Shown here: piece by piece, positions 48,158-57,613 of the stretch | How positions within the stretch are numbered: the first letter of the stretch is position 1 | How the letters are laid out: each line of letters begins with the position of its first letter | From: Pseudomonas sp. RSB 5.4 | GTDB lineage: Bacteria; Pseudomonadota; Gammaproteobacteria; Pseudomonadales; Pseudomonadaceae | Direction of reading: 5' to 3' | DNA: 64,000 nucleotides | Assembly: GCF_037126175.1 (NCBI RefSeq) | Contig: NZ_CP146986.1 | Coordinates: forward strand, 930,001 to 994,000 | Position numbers and translations under genes: made by a program | Notes under the pieces: generated by a model | The model's database searches: none | Told to the model about the DNA's origin: nothing | Seen by the model: the letters and a program-made list of their open reading frames with translations, nothing else

Positions 48158-49564
48158 CTACTGAACACTGGCCTCATCGGCCCGCCAGCCGCCGCCCAGC
48201 GCGGTGTACAGATTGACCTCGGCCACCAGTTGCGCCAGCCGGTCAGTGATCAGACCCTGTTGCGAACTGAACAGTGAACGTTGCGCATCGAGAAACACCA
48301 GACTGCTGTCGACGCCATTCTGATAACGGTGCTGTGCCAGGTTGTAGTAGTCCTGAGTGGCCTGCACCAGGTCGCGCTGCGCCTGCAATTGCTGCTGATA
48401 AGTGCTGCGCGCCGCCAAGCCATCGGCGACTTCCTGAAACGCGGTTTGAATCGATTTCTCGTATTCGGCAACCGCCACGTCTTTCTGCAACTTCGAGTAA
48501 TCCAGACTCGCGCGCAAGCTGCCAGCATTGAAAATCGGCAGGTTGATTTGTGGCTGGAAAGTCCAGCCCCCCGATCCGCCGCTGAACAGTCCGGAGAGGT
48601 CGCGGCTGGAGGTGCCGGCGCTGGCGGTCAGGCTGACGCTGGGGAAAAACGCCGCCCGCGCCGCGCCGATATTGGCGTTGGCCGCCTTCAGTTTGTACTC
48701 GGCCTGAAGAATGTCCGGGCGTCGTTGCAGCAGATCCGACGGCAACCCGGCCGGCAGTTGTTGCACCAGATCGCTGGACAGTGGCCGCGCCGGCAGTTTC
48801 TCGGGGATCTGAGCGCCGACCAGCAGCGTCAGGCTGTTCAGATCCTGCGCCACCTGGCGTTTATAACGCGCCAGATTGGCCCGCGAACTGTCGACGCTGG
48901 TTTGCGCCTGCGCCTGTTCCAGCGCCGAGGACTTGCCAGCGTCACGGTTGCGCGTGGTCAGGCGCAGACTTTGCTCATCGGCGGCCAGGGTCTGGCGGCT
49001 CAGCTCGAGCAGCTCCTGATCGGCGCGCCAGGTCAGGTAGGCGTTGGCGACGTTGGCCACCAGACTCAGCTCGGCACTGCGCCGCGCCTGCTCGGTCGCC
49101 AGCCAGGTTTGCAACGCCTGCTCACTGAGGCTGCGCACCCGGCCGAAAAAATCCAGTTCATAGGCACTGACGCCCAGATTCACCGCGTAAGTGGAATTGA
49201 TCAGCGCTTTGCCGCGGGTCACGCTGGGCGGCATGCGCTGGCGCGATTCGCTGGCAGTGGCCGACACCGCCGGCAGTAAATCGGCACGCTGAATCCGGTA
49301 CTGCGCCTGGAACGCCTCGACGTTCAGCGCCGCCACCCGCAGATCGCGATTGTTCACTAATGCGCTTTCGATCAACTGTTGCAGCGCCGGGTCGTTGAAC
49401 AAGGTGCGCCAGTCTTCAGTACGCGGTGCAGCCTGAGTCGGTGCCGGGTAAACGGTGCCTTGCGGATACTGCGCCGCGCTCGGTGAGGCAGGGCGCTGGT
49501 ACTCGGGAATCAACGAACAACCGGCGAGCAGGACGGCGAAGGACAGCAGGGAAATGCGCAACAT
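48158..49564 (-). CDS. NodT-family outer-membrane efflux lipoprotein
   Basis: 468 aa. The lipobox LLAGC is near residue 15, then the OprM/NodT family pattern appears twice ([40 protein letters not shown]). Two half-repeats build the TolC-like barrel and helical tunnel. No membrane-fusion or inner-membrane pump gene is adjacent. From memory, lipopeptide clusters of Pseudomonas carry such a NodT gene and a LuxR gene ahead of the first synthetase, and MacA/MacB genes after the last. It therefore probably exports the NRPS product with a pump encoded outside the window. Confidence 0.9.
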   Translation of the reverse strand: MLRISLLSFAVLLAGCSLIPEYQRPASPSAAQYPQGTVYPAPTQAAPRTEDWRTLFNDPALQQLIESALVNNRDLRVAALNVEAFQAQYRIQRADLLPAVSATASESRQRMPPSVTRGKALINSTYAVNLGVSAYELDFFGRVRSLSEQALQTWLATEQARRSAELSLVANVANAYLTWRADQELLELSRQTLAADEQSLRLTTRNRDAGKSSALEQAQAQTSVDSSRANLARYKRQVAQDLNSLTLLVGAQIPEKLPARPLSSDLVQQLPAGLPSDLLQRRPDILQAEYKLKAANANIGAARAAFFPSVSLTASAGTSSRDLSGLFSGGSGGWTFQPQINLPIFNAGSLRASLDYSKLQKDVAVAEYEKSIQTAFQEVADGLAARSTYQQQLQAQRDLVQATQDYYNLAQHRYQNGVDSSLVFLDAQRSLFSSQQGLITDRLAQLVAEVNLYTALGGGWRADEASVQ

Positions 49565-49648
49565 CGGACGCTCTCATGCAGAAAAAACACGTGCCGGGGA
49601 CTGAGTCCCCACACCACTATCGAACACCGCTGAACCATGACCCCGCGG

Positions 49649-50443
49649 TTACGCGCCGGCCATCCAGCGCGCCAGCCCGTGCCGTCCGCTGACCCCGAGT
49701 TTGGCGGTCGCCCGTTTGAGATAGGTCTCGATCGAACTGCTCTTGACCCGCAGCTTCTCGGCCAGTTGCGGCACGGTGCCGCCGGTCAGCAGGCCCAGGC
49801 AAACTTCTTTTTCCCGCGCCGACAGCACGATGCCGCCCAGCGCCAGGCGCTCATCCAGCATCTGTTGCAACGGTGCCTGCTCCAGATCGGCCAACGGTGG
49901 GCGCGGCTGTTTGGCGATGATTTGCCGACTGAGGTGCGCGTGCCGTTCAATCAGCGGCAGCAGGGTGTCGGACAGACTTTTGAGAAACGACAGCTCCGGC
50001 AGGGAAAACACCCGTTGCGTATGCGGTCGGTAGAATGAGATGACACAACGGCGGTTGGAGGTGCGGGACACCAGATTGCACTGGTGGACGCTGTGCTGCG
50101 GATGTCGTGGCTGAAGTGATGCTTTGAGTTGAATCAGCAGGGAATCATTCATCTCGATCATCTTCTGCAACAACGGATGATCGTCCGGACTATTCAACGG
50201 GTCCGGTGGCGGGAAGGTCTGGGGCAGGCCGGCGCTGCCCAGCGCCTTGATCTCGACCACGCTGGCCTGGCGCTCGTCGAGGATCCACTCGCTGAGGTCG
50301 ACGCGATTGACCGGCACCAAAGTGTCGACCAACTGGAACATATTGCTGGCGAAAAGATCGTCGCCCGTGCTGGCAATCAGTTCCCCCAGTTGCCAGTAAA
50401 AGTGCGGGTTTTCCATGTTGCGAATGCTGCCGGTCAGATTCAT
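49649..50443 (-). CDS. LuxR-type regulator of the lipopeptide cluster
   Basis: 264 aa. The C-terminal LuxR helix-turn-helix is clear (LSAREKEVCLGLLTGGTVPQ, LAEKLRVKSSSIETYLKRAT, GVSGRHGLARWM). The N-terminal 190 residues have no recognised acyl-homoserine-lactone domain or receiver aspartate, as in the orphan LuxR regulators beside lipopeptide synthetases. It is divergent from the NRPS and upstream of the NodT gene. Its start may be the ATG at 50443 (AAGGAT very near) or 50416. It likely activates the NRPS genes. Confidence 0.9.
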   Translation of the reverse strand: MNLTGSIRNMENPHFYWQLGELIASTGDDLFASNMFQLVDTLVPVNRVDLSEWILDERQASVVEIKALGSAGLPQTFPPPDPLNSPDDHPLLQKMIEMNDSLLIQLKASLQPRHPQHSVHQCNLVSRTSNRRCVISFYRPHTQRVFSLPELSFLKSLSDTLLPLIERHAHLSRQIIAKQPRPPLADLEQAPLQQMLDERLALGGIVLSAREKEVCLGLLTGGTVPQLAEKLRVKSSSIETYLKRATAKLGVSGRHGLARWMAGA

Positions 50444-50931
50444 ATCCTTGTCATCCCTGGTTCCGAGTCATCACCGAGTCGTCCGCTGTTTATGCAAAAG
50501 CCGCCCACGCAATCGTCCCTCCTTGAAACTGATCTGGGGCGGGATTTAAGCCTATGGATTTGTCCTACGTCTGTAGGGGAAAACAGGGACACAAAGTGCC
50601 ATCATTTCTGAAACTTGGCGCCGGGCTTCTGACGCCATTTGGTACAGATGTCGTGCGCTGCCTGACTGTTTGGTCACGGAAAGGCCTTGAAAATCGGGAC
50701 ATTTACGTTGTTGTGAGGTAACTGAGAGGGCCGATGGCAGCGCTGATGTGTGGCATTTTTCCTACAAGTTTTTCAGTGTTTCCTGTCCGAACTTTTAGAT
50801 AGTTCCCGCCCAGTCACGGTCAACAAGCACTGACAGGCCCGCGCACGGGGTGGGGTTGTCCGGGTTTCACGTGTCATGTCGGCATCGGGGCCGATGCTTG
50901 AATAGGCGCAAAATCACATGAGAAGGATCTT
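50444..50931 (+). promoter_or_regulatory. divergent regulatory region between luxR and the NRPS genes
   Basis: 488 bases without a gene. It holds the palindrome at 50561-50580 and long AT-richer runs near 50750-50810 where a promoter would fit. The end has AGAAGGA four bases ahead of the NRPS ATG, a strong ribosome site that also contains an AnGGA element such as Gac/Rsm-type repressors bind. Confidence 0.55.
50561..50580 (+). promoter_or_regulatory. candidate LuxR-type operator
   Basis: TGTCCTAC-gtct-GTAGGGGA. The inner arms CCTAC/GTAGG are perfect; the outer bases are partly matched. The geometry recalls the TGTCCCG-N4-CGGGACA box used by LuxR-type lipopeptide regulators in plant-associated pseudomonads. 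Confidence 0.45.
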
Positions 50932-53900
50932 ATGCCGCCTATTTCTGCTCTTGCGGTGGCCACGCCGTCCGCATCGCTCCAGACGTATCCGCTGACCGCT
51001 GCGCAGCTGGATATCTGGCTGGATCAGCTGAGTCGCGGTGATTCGCCGCTGTACAACATCGGCGGGTATATGGACCTCAGCGGCCCGCTGGATCCGGCAC
51101 TCATGCACGCCGCCCTCGAAGTGCTGGTGGCCCGGCATGACGCGATGCGCACGATCCTGCTGCCGGGCGCCGGTGTCGATGGCTTGCCTTTGCAGCAATT
51201 TGCCCAGTCATTAGCGGTGCCGATGCCGATCGACGATGTGTCGACGCACACTGACCCGGAGGCGGCAGCGCGGGCTCTGGTGCAGGCGCGCATCAATCAG
51301 CCCTTCGTGCTGGACGGCGGCTGCCTGTTCCGTTTTCTGTTGATCCGCCTTGATGGCGAGCGCCATTGGTTGTCCGTTCAGGCCCATCATTTGATCGTCG
51401 ATGGCTGGAGCTTCGGCGAAATGTTCAAGTCGCTGGACGAAATCTATAACGCGCTGGCGCAGGGCCGGCCTGTGCCGGCTTCGGCGCCGTCTTACATCGA
51501 CTTCATCGAAGACAATGCGCGCTATCACGCGTCGCCGCGTTATGCGCAGGACCGCATCTACTGGCTGGACAAGTACCGACAATTGCCCGAGCCGCTGTTG
51601 CTGCCGCGATATCAGCAGAGCCTGGCCGGCAATGCCGCGCAGACGCAGGTCCATGCGCAGCCCTTGCCGGCGCTGCTGCACCAGCGCATGAAACAGGTTG
51701 CCCGGGAATTTGGCGCTTCGGCATTTCATGTGTTGCTGGCGGCGCTGCACGTGTATTTCAGCCGTACCGCCGAGCGTGACGAATGGGTCGTCGGGCTGCC
51801 GATCCTCAATCGCTCCGGCGCGCGTTTCAAGTCCACGCTTGGGCTGTTCGCCCAGGTCAGTGCGGTGCGCATGGGCTTCGGCCGCGAACGCACCTTCGCT
51901 GAACTGATCAGTACGATCCGTGAGGAACTGCGCAAGGATTTCCGCCATCAGCGTTTTTCCGTGAGTGAGATGAACCGTGCCCTGGGCCTGCTGCGTGAGG
52001 AGCGCTCGCAGTTGTTCGAGGTCACGGTGTCCTACGAGCAGGGCACTCACGATTATCGCTATGGCGAGGCGTCGGGGCGCATGGTCAAGGCCTCGAACCA
52101 GGAAGAGGCCACGCCGCTTGCGGTGCACCTGCTGAGTAATCTGACCAATGACGACGCGCGCCTCTACCTGATCTACAGCGAGGCGTTTTTTGCCGCCGAT
52201 GAGGTCAAGGCGCTGGCCGACCGCTGGTTGCTGATTCTGGAGCAAGGGCTGGAGGCGGTGAACCTGCCTGTCGCGGATTTCGCGCTGAGCACGCCCGAAG
52301 AAAGCGCGCTGCTGCAACAGTGGAATGCGACACGAGTGGAATACCCGAGCGCGACGACCATCCATCAGCGTATCGAGGCCCAGGCCGCGCAGCGACCACA
52401 GGCGCTGGCGGCGGTTCATCAAGGGCATTGCCTGACCTATGCCGAGCTCAATCAGCGCGCCAACGCACTCGCTCATCATCTACTCGATCTCGGTGCACGG
52501 CCGGATGACCGGGTGGCCATCGTCGCCCGGCGCGGGCTCGACACACTGGTCGGGCTGTTGGCCATTCTCAAGGCGGGGGCCGCTTATGTGCCGCTCGACC
52601 CGGCGCATCCTGCCGAGCGCCTGAGCTATCTGCTGGAGGACAGTTCGCCGATCGCGGTGCTGACCCAGAGTGCGTTGCGCGGGCACCTGCCGGCGTTGTC
52701 GGTGCCGGTGATCGAGCTGGATCACCCGACCTGGTCCATCGCCCCTGTCGGCGCACCGAAGGTGCCGGGGCTGACCCCGGAAAACCTCGCGTATGTGATT
52801 TACACCTCCGGCTCTACCGGTCTGCCCAAAGGGGTGATGGTCGAGCATCGCACACTGTGCAATCTGGTCGATTGGCACACTGACGTTTTCGACCTGCGTG
52901 CCGGCAGCCATACGTCGAGCCTTGCCGGCTTCGGTTTCGATGCGATGGCCTGGGAAGTCTGGCCGGCGCTGTGCGTAGGTGCGATCCTGCACCTGGCGCC
53001 GGTCAGCGATGGCAACGAAGACATTGATGCGCTGCTCGACTGGTGGCGTGCGCAGCCATTGGACGTAAGTTTTTTGCCGACCCCGATCGCCGAATACGCG
53101 TTCAGCCGCCAGCTCGATCACCCGACGTTGCGCACGCTGCTGATCGGTGGCGATCGCTTGCGTCAGTTCCCGCGTCAGCAATCGTTCGAAGTGATCAACA
53201 ACTACGGACCGACCGAAGCCACCGTGGTGGCGACTTCAGGGCGCATCGACGTCGGGCAGGCGCTGCACATCGGCAAACCGGTGAGCAACGCCACGGTGTA
53301 TCTGCTCGACGAGCAGCGGCAACCGGTGCCGATTGGCGTGAGCGGCGAGTTGTACGTCGGCGGCGCCGGGGTGGCTCGCGGTTACCTGAACCGCGCGGAC
53401 CTGAGCGCCGAGCGCTTCCTGCGTGATCCGTTCAGCGCTGAGCCGGGCGCGCGCCTGTACCGCACCGGCGACCTTGCACGCTGGCGCGCCGACGGCAATC
53501 TGGAGTATCTGGGGCGCAACGACGATCAGGTGAAAATCCGTGGCGTACGGATCGAACCGGGCGAGATCGAGAGCGCACTCGCCAGCCATACGGCGGTGCG
53601 CGAAGCGGTGGTACTGGTGCGCGACGGGCAACTGCTGGCGTGGTTCACCGAGCAGGCGCCGCTGGACATCAACGCGTTGCACGCGCACCTGAAAACGCGC
53701 CTGAGCAGCGCCATGTTGCCCAGTGCTTATGTGCGTCTGGCGGCGTTGCCGCTGACCGCCAACGGCAAGGTCGATCGCAAGGCGCTGCCGGCCCCCGGGG
53801 CGGAAGATTTGATCCGCCGCGAATACGAGGCGCCGCAAGGCGAGGTCGAAATCGCTTTGGCGCAGATCTGGGCCGAAGTCCTGCAAATCGAGCGGGTCGG

Positions 53901-56900
53901 GCGTCACGACCATTTCTTCGAGCTGGGTGGGCATTCGTTGCTGGCGGTGATCATGATCGAACGCATGCGTCAGCTCGATTTGAGCAGCGATGTGCGTGTG
54001 CTGTTCAGTCAGCCGACCCTCGCGGCGCTGGCGGCTTCGGTCGGCAGCGGTCGCGAGATCGAAGTGCCGGCCAACCGCATCGCCGCCGATTGCACCCACA
54101 TCACCGCGGATATGCTGCCCCTGCTGCAACTGGATCAGCCGACGCTCGAGCGGATCGTGGCCACTGTGCCGGGCGGCGCCGCCAACGTGCAGGACATCTA
54201 CCCGCTGGCACCGCTGCAGGAAGGCATTCTCTATCACCACATCACCGCCGCTCAGGGCGATCCGTACCTGCTGCAATCGCAACTGGCGTTCGACAGTCTT
54301 GAACGCGTCGAAGCCTTCGCCGCTGCGCTGCGCCAGGTCATGGCGCGCCACGACATTCTGCGCACCGCGGTGCTCTGGGAAGGCCTGACCACCCCGGTGC
54401 AGGTAGTGTGGCGCGAGGCGATTCTGCCGTTGCAGGAGGTCGAGCTGGACCCGGCCAACGGCCCGATCATCGATCAGTTGCACGCGCGCTTCAACGCCCG
54501 GCGTTATCGCCTCGACGTCAGCCAGGCGCCACTGATGCGTCTGGTGTATGCCCGCGATCCGGCGCTGGATCGGGTGGTGGGGATTCTGCTGTTCCATCAC
54601 CTGGCCATGGACCACATCGCTCTTGAAGTAATGCGCGGCGAGATGCAGGCCAGCCTGTCGGGGCAGGTCGTGGCGCTGGCGCCGCCGGTGCCCTATCGCA
54701 ATTACGTGGCGCAGACGCGGCTGGGCGTCACAGAGCAGGAACACGAGGCGTTTTTCCGCGCGCAACTGGCGGACATCGACGAGCCGACCCTGCCGTTCGG
54801 GCTGCAGGAAGTGCAGGGCGACGGTAACGGTATCGAGGAAGCGCAGCAGGTGCTGCCGGCGGACGTGTATCAGCGTTTGCGCACCCAGGCGCGACAGGCC
54901 GGTGTCAGCGTCGCCAGTCTGATTCATCTGGCGTGGGCGCGGGTGCTGGCGGCGACTTCGGGCCAGCAGCGCGTGGTGTTCGGCACCGTGCTGATGGGGC
55001 GCATGCAGGGGGGCGAGGGTGCCGACCGCGCCTTGGGTGTGTTTATCAATAGCTTGCCGCTGCGCATCGATGTCGATGCAGGCGTGCTGGACGCGGTGCG
55101 CGCCACCCATGCGCGGCTGACCGCGCTGCTCGGCCATGAACACGCTTCGCTGGCACTGGCCCAACGCTGCAGCGGCGTGGCCTCGCCGTCGCCGCTGTTC
55201 AGCGCGCTGCTCAATTATCGGCACAGTGACGAGTCCGAACTGCTGGAGCCATCCAGCCAGGCCTGGCAAGGCATCGAAACCCTGGCCAACGAGGAGCGCA
55301 CCAATTACCCGCTGACCATGAGCGTGGACGATTTTGGCAACGGCTTGCGCTTCACCGGCAGGGCCGTCGTCCAGATCGGCGCGCAACGGATTTGCGGCTA
55401 CATGCAAACCGCGTTGCACGGTTTGCTGCTGGCCTTGGAAAAGGCCCCGCAACAGCCGTTGAATCAGTTGCCGATCCTGCAGCCGGAGGAGTTGCAGCGC
55501 TTGCTGATCACGTTCAACGCCACCGAGGTCGATTGTGCGCTGGACCAGCCGCTGCACACGCTGTTCGAAGCACAGGTGCGGCGCAAACCGCACGCCGTTG
55601 CTGCACAGACCGTCGAGCGAAGCCTGACCTATGCGCAACTCAACGAGCGCGCCAATCGCCTGGCCCATCACCTGCGCGAAGTCGGCGTGCAACCGGACTC
55701 GCGGGTGGCGATCTGCGTCGAGCGCGGGCTGGATCTGCTGGTCGGCTTGCTCGGCATCCTCAAGGCGGGCGGCGCCTACGTGCCGCTGGACCCGGACTAT
55801 CCGCTGGAGCGCCTGAACTACATGTTGCAGGACAGCGCGCCGGTCGCACTGTTGGTGCATGGCGCCACGCGACAACTGCTGGGCGAACCGGGTGTGACGC
55901 TGATCAATCTGGATCACGGCAGTTGGGAGCAGCAGCCGGCAGGCAACTTGCAGGTGCCGGGCCTGAGTGCTTCGAACCTCGCCTACATGATCTACACCTC
56001 GGGCTCCACCGGGTTGCCGAAAGGGGTGATGATCGAGCATCGCAGCGCCTGCAACATGGTGCATTGGGGTTCGCAGATTTCGCCGCCGACCGAACACGGT
56101 GCGCTGCTGCAAAAAGCGCCGTTCAGCTTCGACAGTTCGGTGTGGGAGATCTTCTGGCCGCTGTGTTCCGGCATGCGTCTGGTGCTGGCGCGGCCGGACG
56201 GCAACCGCGATTCGGCGTATGTGGTGCAGACCATTCGCGAGCAGCAGGTGACGGTGGTCAAGTTCGTTCCTGCGCTGCTGCAGCAGTTCATCGAACAGGA
56301 TGGCGTCGAGCAGTGCACCAGCCTGACCGATGTGCTCAACGGTGGTGGTGAACTCAGCGCGGCGCTGGCGCGTCAGGTGCGTGATCGCCTGCCGTGGGTG
56401 CGTTTGCACAATGTTTATGGCCCGACTGAAACCACGGTGGACAGCACGGGCTGGACGCTGGAACCGGACATGAATGTGCCGGACAACGTGGTGCCAATCG
56501 GCACAGCCTTGAGCAACACGCGGCTGTACGTGCTTGATGCGTACGGTCAACCAGTGCCACAAGGCGTCAGCGGTGAGTTGTACATCGGTGGCGTCGGCGT
56601 GGCGCGTGGTTATCACGGTTTGCCGGAGATGCAGGCCGAGCGCTTCATCGACAGCCCGTTTGTGGCGGGTGATCGCCTGTACCGCACGGGAGATCTGGCG
56701 CGCTACAACAACCATGGTGAACTGGAATTCCTCGGCCGCAACGACTTCCAGATCAAGCTGCGTGGCTTGCGCCTGGAGCCGGGGGAAATCGAGGCGCGGT
56801 TGATCGAACATCCGGCCATTCGCGAGGCGGTGGTGATGGTGCGCGATGAACGTCTGGTGGCCTGGTACACCGTGCGTTCCGGCGTAGAAGCACCGAGTCT

Positions 56901-57345
56901 TGAGACGTTGCGCAGCCATGTGCTGGAGCGCTTGCCGGAGTACATGGTGCCGGGCGCGTTTGTGCGGCTCGACGCCTTGCCACTGACGCCAAACGACAAG
57001 ATCGACCGCAAAGCCCTGCCGGAACCGGGGGGCGATGCGGTGATCAATCGCCCATACGTGGCGCCACAGGGTGAAATCGAAACCGCGCTGGCGCAGATCT
57101 GGGCTGAAGTCCTCGGCGTCGAACAGGTCGGTCGCCATGACAACTTCTTCGAACTCGGTGGGCACTCGCTGCTGGCAGTGAGTCTGGTGGCGCGCATGCG
57201 TCAGAGCGGTTTGCACACCGACGCCCGGGCGCTGTTCAGCCAGCCGACCCTGGCGGCGCTGGCGCTCAGCACCACACCCGAGGCGCAGCAAGTAGTCATC
57301 CCGCAAACCACCATCCCGAGCCTCAATCGCAAACGCCGGCTCTAG
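50932..57345 (+). CDS. nonribosomal peptide synthetase, two modules (C-starter-A-T-C-A-T), lipopeptide initiation
   Basis: 2137 aa. Domain order: C-starter (about residues 18-440, HHLIVDGWS at 152-160) for joining the fatty acid; A1 (460-960; YTSGSTGLPKG near 624); T1 (Ser near 1002 in GGHSLLAV); dual condensation/epimerisation domain (1040-1470; HHITAAQGD and HHLAMDH); A2 (1500-2000); T2 (Ser near 2079). Read against the GrsA positions, A1 gives DAWFLGNVV, a Leu code, and A2 gives DSWKLGVVD, probably Glu. There is no thioesterase, so the chain passes to the next protein. The C-terminus is basic (SLNRKRRL). AGAAGGA lies four bases before the ATG. Confidence 0.95.
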   Translation: MPPISALAVATPSASLQTYPLTAAQLDIWLDQLSRGDSPLYNIGGYMDLSGPLDPALMHAALEVLVARHDAMRTILLPGAGVDGLPLQQFAQSLAVPMPIDDVSTHTDPEAAARALVQARINQPFVLDGGCLFRFLLIRLDGERHWLSVQAHHLIVDGWSFGEMFKSLDEIYNALAQGRPVPASAPSYIDFIEDNARYHASPRYAQDRIYWLDKYRQLPEPLLLPRYQQSLAGNAAQTQVHAQPLPALLHQRMKQVAREFGASAFHVLLAALHVYFSRTAERDEWVVGLPILNRSGARFKSTLGLFAQVSAVRMGFGRERTFAELISTIREELRKDFRHQRFSVSEMNRALGLLREERSQLFEVTVSYEQGTHDYRYGEASGRMVKASNQEEATPLAVHLLSNLTNDDARLYLIYSEAFFAADEVKALADRWLLILEQGLEAVNLPVADFALSTPEESALLQQWNATRVEYPSATTIHQRIEAQAAQRPQALAAVHQGHCLTYAELNQRANALAHHLLDLGARPDDRVAIVARRGLDTLVGLLAILKAGAAYVPLDPAHPAERLSYLLEDSSPIAVLTQSALRGHLPALSVPVIELDHPTWSIAPVGAPKVPGLTPENLAYVIYTSGSTGLPKGVMVEHRTLCNLVDWHTDVFDLRAGSHTSSLAGFGFDAMAWEVWPALCVGAILHLAPVSDGNEDIDALLDWWRAQPLDVSFLPTPIAEYAFSRQLDHPTLRTLLIGGDRLRQFPRQQSFEVINNYGPTEATVVATSGRIDVGQALHIGKPVSNATVYLLDEQRQPVPIGVSGELYVGGAGVARGYLNRADLSAERFLRDPFSAEPGARLYRTGDLARWRADGNLEYLGRNDDQVKIRGVRIEPGEIESALASHTAVREAVVLVRDGQLLAWFTEQAPLDINALHAHLKTRLSSAMLPSAYVRLAALPLTANGKVDRKALPAPGAEDLIRREYEAPQGEVEIALAQIWAEVLQIERVGRHDHFFELGGHSLLAVIMIERMRQLDLSSDVRVLFSQPTLAALAASVGSGREIEVPANRIAADCTHITADMLPLLQLDQPTLERIVATVPGGAANVQDIYPLAPLQEGILYHHITAAQGDPYLLQSQLAFDSLERVEAFAAALRQVMARHDILRTAVLWEGLTTPVQVVWREAILPLQEVELDPANGPIIDQLHARFNARRYRLDVSQAPLMRLVYARDPALDRVVGILLFHHLAMDHIALEVMRGEMQASLSGQVVALAPPVPYRNYVAQTRLGVTEQEHEAFFRAQLADIDEPTLPFGLQEVQGDGNGIEEAQQVLPADVYQRLRTQARQAGVSVASLIHLAWARVLAATSGQQRVVFGTVLMGRMQGGEGADRALGVFINSLPLRIDVDAGVLDAVRATHARLTALLGHEHASLALAQRCSGVASPSPLFSALLNYRHSDESELLEPSSQAWQGIETLANEERTNYPLTMSVDDFGNGLRFTGRAVVQIGAQRICGYMQTALHGLLLALEKAPQQPLNQLPILQPEELQRLLITFNATEVDCALDQPLHTLFEAQVRRKPHAVAAQTVERSLTYAQLNERANRLAHHLREVGVQPDSRVAICVERGLDLLVGLLGILKAGGAYVPLDPDYPLERLNYMLQDSAPVALLVHGATRQLLGEPGVTLINLDHGSWEQQPAGNLQVPGLSASNLAYMIYTSGSTGLPKGVMIEHRSACNMVHWGSQISPPTEHGALLQKAPFSFDSSVWEIFWPLCSGMRLVLARPDGNRDSAYVVQTIREQQVTVVKFVPALLQQFIEQDGVEQCTSLTDVLNGGGELSAALARQVRDRLPWVRLHNVYGPTETTVDSTGWTLEPDMNVPDNVVPIGTALSNTRLYVLDAYGQPVPQGVSGELYIGGVGVARGYHGLPEMQAERFIDSPFVAGDRLYRTGDLARYNNHGELEFLGRNDFQIKLRGLRLEPGEIEARLIEHPAIREAVVMVRDERLVAWYTVRSGVEAPSLETLRSHVLERLPEYMVPGAFVRLDALPLTPNDKIDRKALPEPGGDAVINRPYVAPQGEIETALAQIWAEVLGVEQVGRHDNFFELGGHSLLAVSLVARMRQSGLHTDARALFSQPTLAALALSTTPEAQQVVIPQTTIPSLNRKRRL

Positions 57346-57370
57346 CCCGGAATTGGTTGTGTAAACCAAA

Positions 57371-57467
57371 CCCTGTGGGAGCGGGCTTGCTCGCGAATGC
57401 GGTGTAACAGTCACCATCAACATCGACTGACCCACCGCATTCGCGAGCAAGCCCGCTCCCACAGGGG
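57371..57467. repeat. REPIN between the two NRPS genes
   Basis: CCCTGTGGGAGCGGGCTTGC and GCAAGCCCGCTCCCACAGGG are inverted around about 57 bases, inside the 268-base gap between the synthetase genes. Confidence 0.92.
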
Positions 57468-57613
57468 GATTGCGGCGGCCGAGCCTGTGGCTTGTCCCCG
57501 CTTCCCATGTCAGCCCCGCAAGCCCCGATGTTTTAGCTTTTCCAGGCTGCGCGCAGCAGGCACGGACTCGCCGCTGCGCGCTCCTTTTTCTCGTATTTAC
57601 AGCAGGTTATCCC

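Noticed and set aside
53236..57462. A 1408-codon open frame on the reverse strand across the first NRPS gene
   Set aside because: It mirrors the strong codon bias of the GC-rich NRPS gene, has no recognisable domain, and conflicts with clear NRPS motifs on the other strand.
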